Source: Pyrobaculum sp. (GTDB lineage: Archaea > Thermoproteota > Thermoprotei > Thermoproteales > Thermoproteaceae). From it: 15,626 nucleotides of DNA. This document shows, piece after piece, positions 1-7,797 of the stretch. The DNA lies in assembly GCA_009903905.1 (NCBI GenBank), contig WYEI01000119.1, positions 1-15,626 of the forward strand, given 5' to 3'. Made by a program: the position numbers and the translations under genes. The notes beneath the pieces are model-generated. The model did no database searches. It saw only the letters and a list, made by a program, of their open reading frames with translations, and was not told the origin of the DNA. Numbering within the stretch: position 1 is the stretch's first letter; each line of letters opens with the position of its first letter.

Positions 1-496
1 CTACATAGCTTCTGACGCCGCGTATCACCTGGGCCAGCCTCAGCTCCTCCTCCGGGTCTAGGCCATAGCCCGTCTTAACCTCTACCGTTGTTGTGCCGAA
101 TTTAGCCACGGATTGTAGCCTTTTTTCTAGGATTTTCTTTAGTTGCTCTGTCGATGCGTTTCTTGTCTCCCGCGTCGTCTTGTAGATGCCGCCGCCTTTT
201 CTTGTTATCTCCTCATAGCTCTCACCCATTAGTTTTCTCTCCAACTCGTCCTCGCGAGAGCCCGCAAATAGAAGGTGGGTGTGGGGGTCTACAAGCCCGG
301 GGGTTAGCAGACTATCGCCGAAGTCCCACACCTCCTCCGTGGCGTATCTCCTCTTGAGGTCTTCCCAATAGCCCACGTCTGCCACAACGCCGTTTTTCAC
401 CGCCACGGCTGCGTCTTGTAAGATATATACGGGGTCGCCGGCCGTCCACGGCGTTTTTTCTGCAGATACCAACTGTTTGACCTTTATTAATACCAT
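1..496 (-). CDS. hutI: Imidazolonepropionase, N-terminal 165 residues (cut by left window edge)
   Basis: HutI hydrolyses 4-imidazolone-5-propanoate to N-formimidoyl-L-glutamate, the third step of histidine degradation, in the cytoplasm. The visible part starts MVLIKVKQLV and carries the amidohydrolase metal motif PGLVDPHTHLLFAG at about residues 66-79 (the HxH pair binds the metal), then KGGGI (about 100-104) and EVKTGYGL (about 139-146), which are typical of imidazolonepropionases. The frame is open to position 1, so the C-terminal part lies outside the window. The ATG at 496 lies inside the last codons of hutH, giving a 10-bp overlap that suggests translational coupling. Family assignment is firm; only the end is missing. 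Confidence 0.93.
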   Translation of the reverse strand, partial: MVLIKVKQLVSAEKTPWTAGDPVYILQDAAVAVKNGVVADVGYWEDLKRRYATEEVWDFGDSLLTPGLVDPHTHLLFAGSREDELERKLMGESYEEITRKGGGIYKTTRETRNASTEQLKKILEKRLQSVAKFGTTTVEVKTGYGLDPEEELRLAQVIRGVRSYV

Positions 497-1884
497 ATCT
501 CGCCTGCGGCCTCGATTCTCTCGCTGGGGATTTTGCCGTGCGTCAGGCTTTTAAGCCTCTGATACAGCTCCGCCGTCTTCGGGGGGCAGTCGGCGCAGTT
601 TGTCGCGTCGAGAGACACCACGAGGTGTATCGAGAGGAGGTGTCTTAAGAGGTTGAGCATGTCGTGTAGTCTCACGGCCGCGTTGAGGCTCATAGAGTTT
701 ACATCCTCCTGAAGCCCGCTTGTAGGTATGTTATGTATCGAGTGAGGTGATGCCAACGCTCTTATCTTAGCCGCGAGAGATGCCGCGGTGTATTGATATA
801 TCATGTCGCCCACGCTTCCTGACTCCGTGGCCAAAAAGTCAGGTTTTCCTGTGACTTCGCCACGTAGAAGCTGAGCAGTTTGGCGCTCTACTAGATTTGC
901 CCAGGCGGCTAGCGCTATCGCTAATACGTCTGCGGCTATTGCTATGTGCTGCCCGTGGAAATGACACGTCGGCCTGGAACCGGAGGGTAAAATGATTGGG
1001 TTGTCGCTGGGCGAGTTTATCTCGTCCTCTACTATCTTTCTTACCCACCCCACTGAGTCGTAGACGGCGCCCATTATCTGCGGTATGCATCTTATCGAGT
1101 AGGGGTCGTTTAGGCGTTTTCCACCGCCGACATACTCCAGCATACCAGCCACTTTCTCAATGCCGGGATGTCTCTTAACTTGGGTCTCTTTTGCCAACGC
1201 CTTCCAGTTGGCCCCAACTGCGTAGAGGAACAACGCCGACGTCTCCAAGTATTTTTCTACCAACCGCTCTATGCGCCATACGGCCAACGCCAACACCGCT
1301 GTGGAGAACGAGGTCCCGTTAATCAACGCCAACGCCTCTCTTGGGTCTAGATCAAGAGGCTCTATGCCTCTTCTTTTCAACGCCTCTTCCGCCGGTAGTA
1401 GGACGCCGTCCATAAGTACGTAGCCTCGGCCGATTAACGTCAACGCTATGTGAGAGAGCTGGGCTAGATCTCCGCTTGCCCCCACACTGCCATATCTAGG
1501 TACCGCGGGCGTTATATCTTTGTTTAACAACTCGACAAGAGTCTTGACGACCTTCGTCCGGACGCCGCTGTAGCCCAACGCCAGTTGATGAGCACGAATA
1601 AGTAGGGCCGCCCTCACCCACTCCCTGGGCACGACTTCGCCAACGCCTGCGGCGTGTTCCAACAAGATTCTCTCGCCGCTGGGAGTTGTCTTTACCTTCA
1701 CTAACTCGCCGAGGCTTGTGGTCACGCCGTAGATCTGCTCCCCCCTCCTTAGCGCCTCTAGGTAAAGTCTTCGGCTTGTCTCAATCTTTTCCTCTACGTC
1801 AGGAGGCATCGTGACCTCTGTGTTAAATAAAGCCACCTGGACCACTTGGCCTATTTCTAGTCTTTTACCTATTTCTACTGCCAT
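487..1884 (-). CDS. hutH: Histidine ammonia-lyase
   Basis: HutH removes ammonia from L-histidine to give trans-urocanate, using an MIO cofactor made autocatalytically from Ala-Ser-Gly. The triplet is in GSVGASGDLAQLSH, with A136-S137-G138. Other active-site elements of the family are visible: Tyr52 (IYGVTTSLG), His77 (LLEHAAGVG; a histidine here is typical of histidine rather than phenylalanine lyases), Asn189 (ALINGTS), Tyr262 and Arg265 (NDPYSIRCIPQ), Phe309 (CHFHGQH) and Glu393 (LQEDVNSM). At 465 residues it is shorter than the roughly 500-510 usual in bacteria. The sequence after DNPII reads CHFHGQHIA instead of the usual GGNFHxEPVA, so it is a divergent member. Its ATG overlaps the end of the hutG-like gene by 10 bp and its end overlaps hutI by 10 bp. 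The neighbours support histidine as substrate. Confidence 0.93.
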   Translation of the reverse strand: MAVEIGKRLEIGQVVQVALFNTEVTMPPDVEEKIETSRRLYLEALRRGEQIYGVTTSLGELVKVKTTPSGERILLEHAAGVGEVVPREWVRAALLIRAHQLALGYSGVRTKVVKTLVELLNKDITPAVPRYGSVGASGDLAQLSHIALTLIGRGYVLMDGVLLPAEEALKRRGIEPLDLDPREALALINGTSFSTAVLALAVWRIERLVEKYLETSALFLYAVGANWKALAKETQVKRHPGIEKVAGMLEYVGGGKRLNDPYSIRCIPQIMGAVYDSVGWVRKIVEDEINSPSDNPIILPSGSRPTCHFHGQHIAIAADVLAIALAAWANLVERQTAQLLRGEVTGKPDFLATESGSVGDMIYQYTAASLAAKIRALASPHSIHNIPTSGLQEDVNSMSLNAAVRLHDMLNLLRHLLSIHLVVSLDATNCADCPPKTAELYQRLKSLTHGKIPSERIEAAGEIWY

Positions 1885-2744
1885 ACCGACACGTAAAGAA
1901 GCACAGCCGCTAGGTTCGATGTGACGTTGCCAACATCGTATGGGGGCGACACCTCCACCGTATCAACTGCTATCGGTCTAAGCGCCTTTGAAAGACCAGC
2001 CACGAGTTTTATCGCCTCTCTGGCGGACAACCCCCCAGGGCTCGGCGCATTTACACCTGGCGCAAACGCAGGATCTACTACATCTAGATCTATACTTATG
2101 TAGTTCTGTACGTCTTTGTGACGTAAAACAACTCGGTCTACTACTTCGCCTAGGCCAAGTTTCTCTAAGTCGTCTATTGTGTAGTAGTCTACGTCTAGCT
2201 TCTCGGCTAGGTTAAACATGTACTCTGGATTTGCCCACGGCCTAACTCCAATTACGGTAATCGGCGCCTCTTTTGCATATTCGCGGATTAATCTTGTTGT
2301 TAACCCACTTGTCAAACCCTCGGAGGTTGTACGTAAATCTAGGTGTGCATCTAGCACAATGTAGCCGAGGCGCCTCCCCTCCGCCAGGCCTTGATATGTA
2401 AAGGCCGACACAGAGTGGTCGCCGCCAGCTATGAGGAGTTGGCGCCGGTTGATCAAGGCCTTGGCGGTCTCTTTAATTCTTTTCCAAGTCTCCTCCGCGT
2501 CTCCTATCACGACGTCTATATCCCCCATGTCTTCCAAGTCGAAGCGTTTGGGGAGGCTACATAAGGCAGTTCTTATGTGCGCCGGCGCATATCGTGCGCC
2601 TGGTCTACCGGCAACTGCGCCGTCCCAGGGCACGCCGAAGAAAACTATAGAAGATTCGCCGGACATGTCGCAAGTTCTCACATCTAGTGGATCTTTTAAA
2701 AATCGGAGCCGCTTCGTCAGATACGCATTGTGCATGTTTAACAT
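1875..2744 (-). CDS. hutG: Ureohydrolase-family enzyme, probable formimidoylglutamase
   Basis: This is a 289-residue binuclear manganese enzyme of the arginase/agmatinase/formimidoylglutamase family. All metal ligands are visible: GGDHS (His110), DAHLDLR (Asp132, His134, Asp136), SIDLDVVDP (Asp219, Asp221), and VEVSPPYD (Glu264) near the C-terminus. The substrate-side sequence GVPWDGAVAGRPGARYAPAHIR is also family-typical. Sequence alone resembles agmatinase, but the overlap with hutH and the nearby hutI favour hydrolysis of N-formimidoylglutamate to glutamate and formamide. The first ATG is at 2744; another ATG at 2735 is equally possible. The upstream surface-protein gene stops only 13 bp away, with AT-rich promoter-like sequence over that stop. 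Family is firm; substrate is inferred from context. Confidence 0.82.
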   Translation of the reverse strand: MLNMHNAYLTKRLRFLKDPLDVRTCDMSGESSIVFFGVPWDGAVAGRPGARYAPAHIRTALCSLPKRFDLEDMGDIDVVIGDAEETWKRIKETAKALINRRQLLIAGGDHSVSAFTYQGLAEGRRLGYIVLDAHLDLRTTSEGLTSGLTTRLIREYAKEAPITVIGVRPWANPEYMFNLAEKLDVDYYTIDDLEKLGLGEVVDRVVLRHKDVQNYISIDLDVVDPAFAPGVNAPSPGGLSAREAIKLVAGLSKALRPIAVDTVEVSPPYDVGNVTSNLAAVLLYVSVWQ

Positions 2745-2754
2745 TATGTATCAC

Positions 2755-2769
2755 TATTTAACGTATATA
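2755..2769 (-). promoter_or_regulatory. Probable promoter of the hut operon
   Basis: On the minus strand the sequence is TATATACGTTAAATA. TATATA is centred about 22 nt before the ATG at 2744, and TTAAATA about 23 nt before the ATG at 2735. Either would place the transcription start at or next to the start codon, as in leaderless crenarchaeal messages. The element overlaps the last codons and stop of the upstream gene. It lacks the GG-T5-CC core used by the pilus genes. The exact box is uncertain. Confidence 0.45.
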
Positions 2770-3057
2770 GAGCTTTCCCTCCGCCGTGCTTCCAATTATC
2801 ATGTACCCCTGGGTCTTCTCAATTGTTAACACTTGGTCTTTAGGCACCCACAGCCCACAGGTTATGTAGAGGTGGTCTGTGTAATTTCTTATTTCAAACC
2901 TTCCGTAGATGCGAAGCTCCGAGCCTGGATTCTCCAACACAAGCTTAACTGCTTGACATACAGAAGGTGTAGAAATATATTGGACGCCGAAGATTAGGGA
3001 AAGCGCCGTGGCGGCCATCAACATCACTGCCACGAGGTCGAGGTATTCCTCTATCAT
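2758..3057 (-). CDS. Small N-terminally anchored extracellular protein (99 aa)
   Basis: I do not recognise a family. The protein begins MIEEYLDL and has one hydrophobic segment at about residues 8-27, followed by an approximately 70-residue polar domain with beta-rich alternation, one NYT glycosylation sequon and two cysteines (SVCQ, ITCG) that could form a disulfide. The topology is probably N-in with the domain outside. Its ATG overlaps the stop of the 88-residue gene by 4 bp (ATGA), so the two are one transcription unit. Size and layout recall a minor pilin, but no class III leader (R/K-G before the hydrophobic helix) is visible. Reality of the gene is supported by the overlap and codon pattern. 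Confidence 0.75.
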   Translation of the reverse strand: MIEEYLDLVAVMLMAATALSLIFGVQYISTPSVCQAVKLVLENPGSELRIYGRFEIRNYTDHLYITCGLWVPKDQVLTIEKTQGYMIIGSTAEGKLYIR

Positions 3058-3320
3058 GGCTTAAAACGGCAGTAAAGACTTAACACCTTATAGGCCAGGC
3101 CTGGATATGCTTCTATCTGACCTGAAGCGGTACATATGACGAAGCCGACCACTCTGTAGATCACAGATGGGTCTCCCACCTCTGCGTATTTATACGCCTC
3201 CGGCCAGTAGAGAAAAACCGCAGACAAGTCAGTCTTGCGCACCTCAACCGGCTTGATGAACAGCATAGCCGCCACCGCCAGCGCGAATATCACCGGTATA
3301 AACACTATTTCTAGTCTCAT
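3054..3320 (-). CDS. Small N-terminally anchored extracellular protein (88 aa)
   Basis: Unrecognised family. MRLEIVFIPVIFALAV begins a single hydrophobic anchor (about residues 4-22), followed by a short domain with two cysteines (FVICTAS, LSLYCRF). It leads a two-gene unit with the 99-residue protein, which it overlaps by ATGA. A GGTTTTTCC element is centred 25 nt upstream of the ATG at 3320, matching the promoters of the pilus genes, so it is probably co-regulated with them and leaderless. The hydrophobic helix plus small Cys-paired domain resembles a pseudopilin or an accessory subunit of the surface structure; this is inference. Confidence 0.75.
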   Translation of the reverse strand: MRLEIVFIPVIFALAVAAMLFIKPVEVRKTDLSAVFLYWPEAYKYAEVGDPSVIYRVVGFVICTASGQIEAYPGLAYKVLSLYCRFKP

Positions 3321-3340
3321 ACCAGCTTGAACACGAGCCA

Positions 3341-3352
3341 GGAAAAACCTTA
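3341..3352 (-). promoter_or_regulatory. GG-T5-CC promoter element, copy 1
   Basis: TAAGGTTTTTCC on the minus strand; the core (3341-3349) is centred 25 nt before the ATG at 3320. The TAA at its 5' end is also the stop codon of the upstream 163-residue gene. Confidence 0.7.
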
Positions 3353-3841
3353 GCAGTTTACAACCACCAGTCTCACCTTGACCCCAGACGCTTCGACCTC
3401 AGCCGTCTCGGGCTTGAAGTCTGTCCCGGAGCGGCAGGTAGCGGCGTAGTGGGTGATGGTGCTATCCTGCACCCACGGCATGACCAGCACGCAGTTGGTC
3501 AAGACGACTGTGGCGTTGCCTTGCGTGTAGGTCTTACCGAGCAGGCCTTGAATCGACTGGGGGCACTGGCCCAGGCCCAAGACGTATACAGGTATGGATG
3601 ATGCCTCGACGCCTGTTGTGTTGGTGAGCACCCACCTGCCGGCTACGTAGCTGTAGTAGGCGAGGTACTGTCTCACAGCCACTGGCGTGTCTAGGTGGGC
3701 TGTCTTTCCCGCCGCTATAGACGCCGCCGTCGACGCGAGGAGTGGCGTGTTCGACATAAACACGCCTGATACAGCCACCGCCGCGGCGGCTGTGGCGGCG
3801 ACGGCCGCCGCCAAGGCGAGGAGGTATCTAAAGGTCAGCAT
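3350..3841 (-). CDS. Secreted or membrane-anchored small protein with C-terminal cysteine (163 aa)
   Basis: Unrecognised family. The start chosen is the ATG at 3841 (MLTFRYLLAL), which overlaps the stop of the 1014-residue gene by 7 bp. A longer in-frame reading to 4069 exists but would lie inside that gene, and its extra 76 residues look like out-of-frame sequence. Residues about 5-30 are an Ala/Val-rich signal anchor or signal peptide, and the rest is a Thr/Val-rich extracellular domain with sequons NTT and NAT. There are four cysteines, the last being the final residue (LVVVNC). The preceding giant protein also ends in Cys after a hydrophobic strand. Coupling by overlap suggests it partners the giant protein. 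Confidence 0.78.
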   Translation of the reverse strand: MLTFRYLLALAAAVAATAAAAVAVSGVFMSNTPLLASTAASIAAGKTAHLDTPVAVRQYLAYYSYVAGRWVLTNTTGVEASSIPVYVLGLGQCPQSIQGLLGKTYTQGNATVVLTNCVLVMPWVQDSTITHYAATCRSGTDFKPETAEVEASGVKVRLVVVNC

Positions 3842-6800
3842 GACCGCACGACGACCAAGACGCTTCTGGCGCCCTTGGGATAGCCCACCAGGTCGGCCCA
3901 GGTCTTGAACAAAAGCGCAGTCTCGGGGCGCCAGATCGTGACCATATCGCCAGGCCTCGCGGCCAATTCTTGACCCACAAGCGGCAGGACGAGGATTGGA
4001 TCCCAGGGGAATATCCTGGAGGCGTTGACTAAGACGCAGCTTCCGCTGGCCTCGCCTATCTTGACCCACGTCCCGTTGCGCTGGGCGTAGAAGGCGAAGC
4101 CGGCCACGGGGCCGTCCGCCTTGACCTTCACAAGGCCTCTGAGGGGGTCGACCAGCTCAATTCTTGGTTTGGCAAAGCTATTCATAAAATTCAGCCTTGC
4201 CCACAGCTCAGCCTCACCCCAGTAATCCGTGGCGGCCGAGAGCTGCGACACGTAGTCCGCCTCCCCCAACAGCGACCTCGCCTTCACGGACGCAGATGTG
4301 CAAGAGAACTGCGTCTGTCTTCCCCCCTCGCCGAAGGCGTTCACGCCGTGGAAATACGGAACGCCGCCGAGGTAGAAGAACAGTGTAATGTCGAGGCGTG
4401 GTGCGTTAAAGAGCAGCGGCGCCTCTGTCATGGTCTTAATTCTGTACGAGACGTCGTTGGACACTAAGAAGACGAAGTGGTGACGTCCCTCGTCGTCCTC
4501 CACGACCACTTGTATAGGCCCGGTCCAGTTCGCCGGCGTGACGTAAACCCCGCCGGCATCTACATAAAGCGGCTGACAAGGCGGAAGCGGCGTGTAGTCT
4601 TGGTACCACCCAGGCCCTATGTAGACTGCGTCGAGGAAGTTCCACCTCTTCGTAACTTCCTGAAGCTTGTAGTTCCTAACCCATCGGTACTCCACGCCGC
4701 CTCTGCCTCTACTCACTACGTAGCCCATCTCCACGTACATCCTAACCGTAGTGGTCTTAGGCTTGCCTAGGTACACCAAGAGGAACGAGTAGCCTGCGCC
4801 GGGCAACGCCAAGTCGGCGGTGGGGCCGGGCGCCGGGCCCCAAAGCGCCGGTCTAAAGTCGGTGCATATCAACGAGTTGCACACTGTGGTAGGTACTAGG
4901 TACAGGGCCCAGGTACTTGTGGAGTTAGACACCATGGAAGCTACGCCGAAAGGCAGGGCGTCGGTAATGCCAGGCAGCCTGTTGTCCCCGTCCACCACAC
5001 CAGGCGAGTAGTTGTAGAAGTCCCCCTGTGCGGTTTGGTGGTAGAGCCGCGTGCCATCTGTCTTAGTGGTGTCTATGTAGTTCGGATCTCTATATACAGA
5101 CCCCGGCATGGATACATAATGAGGCACCTTAGTGTAGCAACTGCTTTCTATTTCCCAGTTGCCTGTCTGAGGATTAAATGCATAAAGTATTATGTGGTAT
5201 TTATACCAGTAGTAGAGCACTGGGTCGCCTATGACGACATTCATGAAGTCTTTAAAGCCATAGGTGCATGGGTTGTAGTGGCTAACCGCCATCCAGTCTA
5301 CCAACGGTATTTTGTTTATAGGCCCCTGCTGGCCCGGTTTGCCTGCGCGTGAATAGCCAACCCATGTTCCGTTCACCTTAGTGAAGACGTGTTGTGAGTA
5401 GACGCATTGAAGGAGTTGGCTCGGCCACTGTCTGCAGGGGTCCGGCGGCGCGTACCAAGCCGTCGTTACGGCGTTAAAACTCCCATCTACGGCTACGGCG
5501 AAGCCCGCCCACTTGACGCCTGCTGTATACCATCCGCTTTTCTGAACGCTGTAGCTCAGCTTAGCCTTACCCCCGGCCTCTTCGTAGTGGTCTGCCAGAA
5601 GCCTCCCCCCTTGGTCTACAGCGCGTAGATACGTTCCTGGGTAGGAGTTTATCCAGACGCCGCGTGCGTCGAGACGCCACAACACGGCGGCGTAGAGATA
5701 CGCAACAGAGCCCAGAGGCATGTGGACTCCGACGGGCGTTCTGCCTATCAGCGCAATTCCGCCGCCCCCCAGCGACAAGGGCGGATCCAGCGCCAACGCG
5801 ACATATGGCGTTAGGCTGAACGGTGTCTTGTAGGCAACCACCGCAAGCGTTCCGTTAAACATCCAGCTGTTGCCGACCCACGTGACGTTGCCCTCTTGGC
5901 TTATGATAAACCCCTCGGGAGGCGCTATGTTGACGGCAGATGAGGCTCCGACAACGCGAGATATGTACAGCGGCACCGACTTCGGCGGTCTAGCCTCCAC
6001 ATACCCCCACTTGGTGGGGACGGCGGTCACTTCAACGTTAATCAACATCCCAAACGATAAACCTCCCGATGGTATGTCGTATATGCTCCACGAGCCCGTC
6101 TCGTCTGTAGACACAGTGGCTGTGTCTATGGGGTAGTCTCCATAGAGCCGCCTGTCTGTGTAATACAGCGGAGAGGGTATCACAGCCTCTACTCCGTATC
6201 CCTCAACCTTGTCGCCCGGCTTCTTCCCGTTTATCATAAGAGCCCGCCAAAGCTCTGGAGACGATGCTTTTGTCACTTTGTTCTTATCGCTGAATTGCGT
6301 GCAGTCAGGCCACGTAGATTTAGTTGGCAACTGCGTACAGAGCGGGCTGTAGCCGCGTTTGTCTGGTCTCAGAGAGATGCGCAGAGTCTTGGTTTCTGAG
6401 TACGAGACTCCGTTGTAGGGAATCGTGAACGTGATGGTGGAGGTCTCGCGAGGCGGCGTGGCGTTGACGAGCCAGTAATAATTTATTTCAGTCCACGTCA
6501 AATCTCCGTATCTAAGCTTGGCGGTGCACATGTACTGCGTCAGTGTCCACGGCCCGGGTTTCCAGTACTCCACCATGACTTTGTAGTTCAGGTCTTTTTC
6601 CCACTCCCCGCTGGTCAGGTACTCTGCCATGTATATCTGTGTGGCGTTGTAAAACGGCGTATTCCAAACCGTGACCTTCGGGGCGTCTGTAAAGAACGTA
6701 TAGAATCGGTCAAAGCTAGCGCCCATGATGGGGCCGACAGCGCTGAAGTGGAAGGAGATTGAGACGTCTTGGCTTGTATCCACGTTGCCCCCCCACACCT

Positions 6801-6879
6801 TTGTACAGTTTACGTTTTCGACAGTGATCTGCGCCCATACAAGCGCCGTTAATGCCAGAATTAGGATTAGGCGCCACAT
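3835..6879 (-). CDS. Giant secreted cell-surface protein (1014 aa), possible adhesin or pilus-associated protein
   Basis: The protein starts MWRLILILALTALVWA, a classical signal peptide with probable cleavage after residue 16, and the remainder is extracellular. No family is recognised. The mature part is rich in Trp, Tyr, Pro and Gly, has many N-x-S/T sequons, and contains beta-sandwich-like stretches such as TDETGSWSIYDIPSG and TGPIQVVVEDDEGRHHF, which resemble Ig-like or carboxypeptidase-regulatory-like folds. I count 14 cysteines, the last being the terminal residue (VLVVVRSC). No C-terminal membrane anchor is seen, so attachment would be through partners or a disulfide. A GG-T5-CC element is centred 26 nt upstream of the ATG, and a 13-bp palindrome lies between them. 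It overlaps the 163-residue gene by 7 bp. An adhesin or tip role is inference from size and context. Confidence 0.88.
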   Translation of the reverse strand: MWRLILILALTALVWAQITVENVNCTKVWGGNVDTSQDVSISFHFSAVGPIMGASFDRFYTFFTDAPKVTVWNTPFYNATQIYMAEYLTSGEWEKDLNYKVMVEYWKPGPWTLTQYMCTAKLRYGDLTWTEINYYWLVNATPPRETSTITFTIPYNGVSYSETKTLRISLRPDKRGYSPLCTQLPTKSTWPDCTQFSDKNKVTKASSPELWRALMINGKKPGDKVEGYGVEAVIPSPLYYTDRRLYGDYPIDTATVSTDETGSWSIYDIPSGGLSFGMLINVEVTAVPTKWGYVEARPPKSVPLYISRVVGASSAVNIAPPEGFIISQEGNVTWVGNSWMFNGTLAVVAYKTPFSLTPYVALALDPPLSLGGGGIALIGRTPVGVHMPLGSVAYLYAAVLWRLDARGVWINSYPGTYLRAVDQGGRLLADHYEEAGGKAKLSYSVQKSGWYTAGVKWAGFAVAVDGSFNAVTTAWYAPPDPCRQWPSQLLQCVYSQHVFTKVNGTWVGYSRAGKPGQQGPINKIPLVDWMAVSHYNPCTYGFKDFMNVVIGDPVLYYWYKYHIILYAFNPQTGNWEIESSCYTKVPHYVSMPGSVYRDPNYIDTTKTDGTRLYHQTAQGDFYNYSPGVVDGDNRLPGITDALPFGVASMVSNSTSTWALYLVPTTVCNSLICTDFRPALWGPAPGPTADLALPGAGYSFLLVYLGKPKTTTVRMYVEMGYVVSRGRGGVEYRWVRNYKLQEVTKRWNFLDAVYIGPGWYQDYTPLPPCQPLYVDAGGVYVTPANWTGPIQVVVEDDEGRHHFVFLVSNDVSYRIKTMTEAPLLFNAPRLDITLFFYLGGVPYFHGVNAFGEGGRQTQFSCTSASVKARSLLGEADYVSQLSAATDYWGEAELWARLNFMNSFAKPRIELVDPLRGLVKVKADGPVAGFAFYAQRNGTWVKIGEASGSCVLVNASRIFPWDPILVLPLVGQELAARPGDMVTIWRPETALLFKTWADLVGYPKGARSVLVVVRSC

Positions 6880-6885
6880 GGAAAA

Positions 6886-6898
6886 AGGTGAGTCACCT
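6886..6898. promoter_or_regulatory. 13-bp perfect palindrome between promoter element and giant-protein start
   Basis: AGGTGACTCACCT on the minus strand has two perfect 6-bp arms around one central base. It lies 7-19 nt before the ATG at 6879, downstream of the GG-T5-CC box. The minus-strand sequence GGAGGTGA (6900-6893) within it is also a perfect Shine-Dalgarno match, though about 13 nt from the ATG. It could be an operator, a ribosome site, or both. Confidence 0.45.
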
Positions 6899-6900
6899 CC

Positions 6901-6912
6901 GGAAAAACCTTA
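6901..6912 (-). promoter_or_regulatory. GG-T5-CC promoter element, copy 2
   Basis: TAAGGTTTTTCC on the minus strand; the core is centred 26 nt before the ATG of the giant secreted protein. The 75-bp gap before that gene also holds the palindrome at 6886-6898. Confidence 0.7.
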
Positions 6913-6953
6913 ACCTTTGGTAAGGAAATTTGCGTATTGGTAGTAAAGAATAA

Positions 6954-7796
6954 TCAATTAGGGAGACCGATTATAAGTGTTGGCGAAGACTGTGTTGGAG
7001 TTGGGGTATGTGGCGAGGGGGGAGTTAGTAGGGATGGTGTAGGAAGATTGATTACAGGTGTGTCAGTTCTTTGCGATCCAGATGACGTAGACGCTGTTTG
7101 CGCCGAGCATGAAAGTGGCAGTTTTAATGGGTAGTCTACGAGCAGAACATAAAGCGCCGCCACTGGCGCGACGACGTACAGCATAACGCTGTCGCTGGTG
7201 GCGTTGTAGACGAGGACGTGCTCGGCCTTGACGAGCTCCACAAACCCCGCGTCTGCGCCCACCCCGGGGTCTAGACCTACGGCAGGCGGCCTTCTCCACG
7301 CCGCGTAGTAGCCGTAGAGCCAGCTGTAGTACTGGGTGAGGTTGTGCGGCACTGCGGCGTAGACTTCAAGCCACGGCAGTTGGTCGAGGGAATGTCTAAG
7401 TTCAATCTCGCAGAGCACGGCAACCTCGCCCCGAGGAAGCGCTGTATATCTACATCTCGTCAAGTTTAGATAAATTTGGTAATCTACGTTGTCTTCAGCC
7501 TTCTCAAGCCTGTACCCCACCGGCAGGTATACCGGGAATGTCACCCACTGCCTTGTATCGTAGTCGTACGCTGTGGCGTTGGCCCTTACCACTCTCACCA
7601 CGTCGACGAAGACGCGGAACCGCGACGTTGCATTCACTCTGGGAAACGAGGGGAGGTACTCTGCTATCCACTTCTTGGCGTAGTACAGCTGATCTGCCAA
7701 ATTCACCGAAACGATGCTTGGCGTGTGTGCCGCGGCGTAGAGCACCACAAACACAACGACGGCGAGAGCTATCAAGCCGTACGCCAGCGACCACAT
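6954..7796 (-). CDS. N-terminally anchored extracellular protein (280 aa) with a suspect C-terminus
   Basis: Unrecognised family. The ATG at 7796 is one base after the stop of the upstream gene and is preferred to a TTG at 7811. One hydrophobic anchor (about residues 3-23, SLAYGLIALAVVVFVVLY) is followed by an extracellular domain with sequons (NAT, NLT) and two cysteines (TRCRY, VLCEIE). After VLLVDYP (about 7128) the annotated frame changes character: it gives a third cysteine and then a Thr/Pro/Ser-rich tail ending IIGLPN. The -1 frame from the same point instead reads IKTATFMLGANSVYVIWIAKN and stops at 7063, with better third-position GC and no extra cysteine. The gene probably ended at 7063 ancestrally and lost one base near CCCATTAAAA (7122-7130). 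It is third in a unit with the 148- and 127-residue genes. Confidence 0.72.
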   Translation of the reverse strand: MWSLAYGLIALAVVVFVVLYAAAHTPSIVSVNLADQLYYAKKWIAEYLPSFPRVNATSRFRVFVDVVRVVRANATAYDYDTRQWVTFPVYLPVGYRLEKAEDNVDYQIYLNLTRCRYTALPRGEVAVLCEIELRHSLDQLPWLEVYAAVPHNLTQYYSWLYGYYAAWRRPPAVGLDPGVGADAGFVELVKAEHVLVYNATSDSVMLYVVAPVAALYVLLVDYPLKLPLSCSAQTASTSSGSQRTDTPVINLPTPSLLTPPSPHTPTPTQSSPTLIIGLPN

Positions 7797-7797
7797 G

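Noticed and set aside
1875..2744. Agmatinase or arginase instead of formimidoylglutamase
   Set aside because: Not excluded by motifs, but overlap with hutH and presence of hutI make the histidine pathway more likely.
2431..2829. 132-codon plus-strand open frame
   Set aside because: Antisense across hutG and the adjoining gene; hutG shows all its catalytic motifs on the minus strand.
3842..4069. 76-residue N-terminal extension of the 163-residue protein
   Set aside because: It lies wholly inside the 1014-residue gene in another frame and has no homologous look; the ATG at 3841 gives a clean signal sequence.
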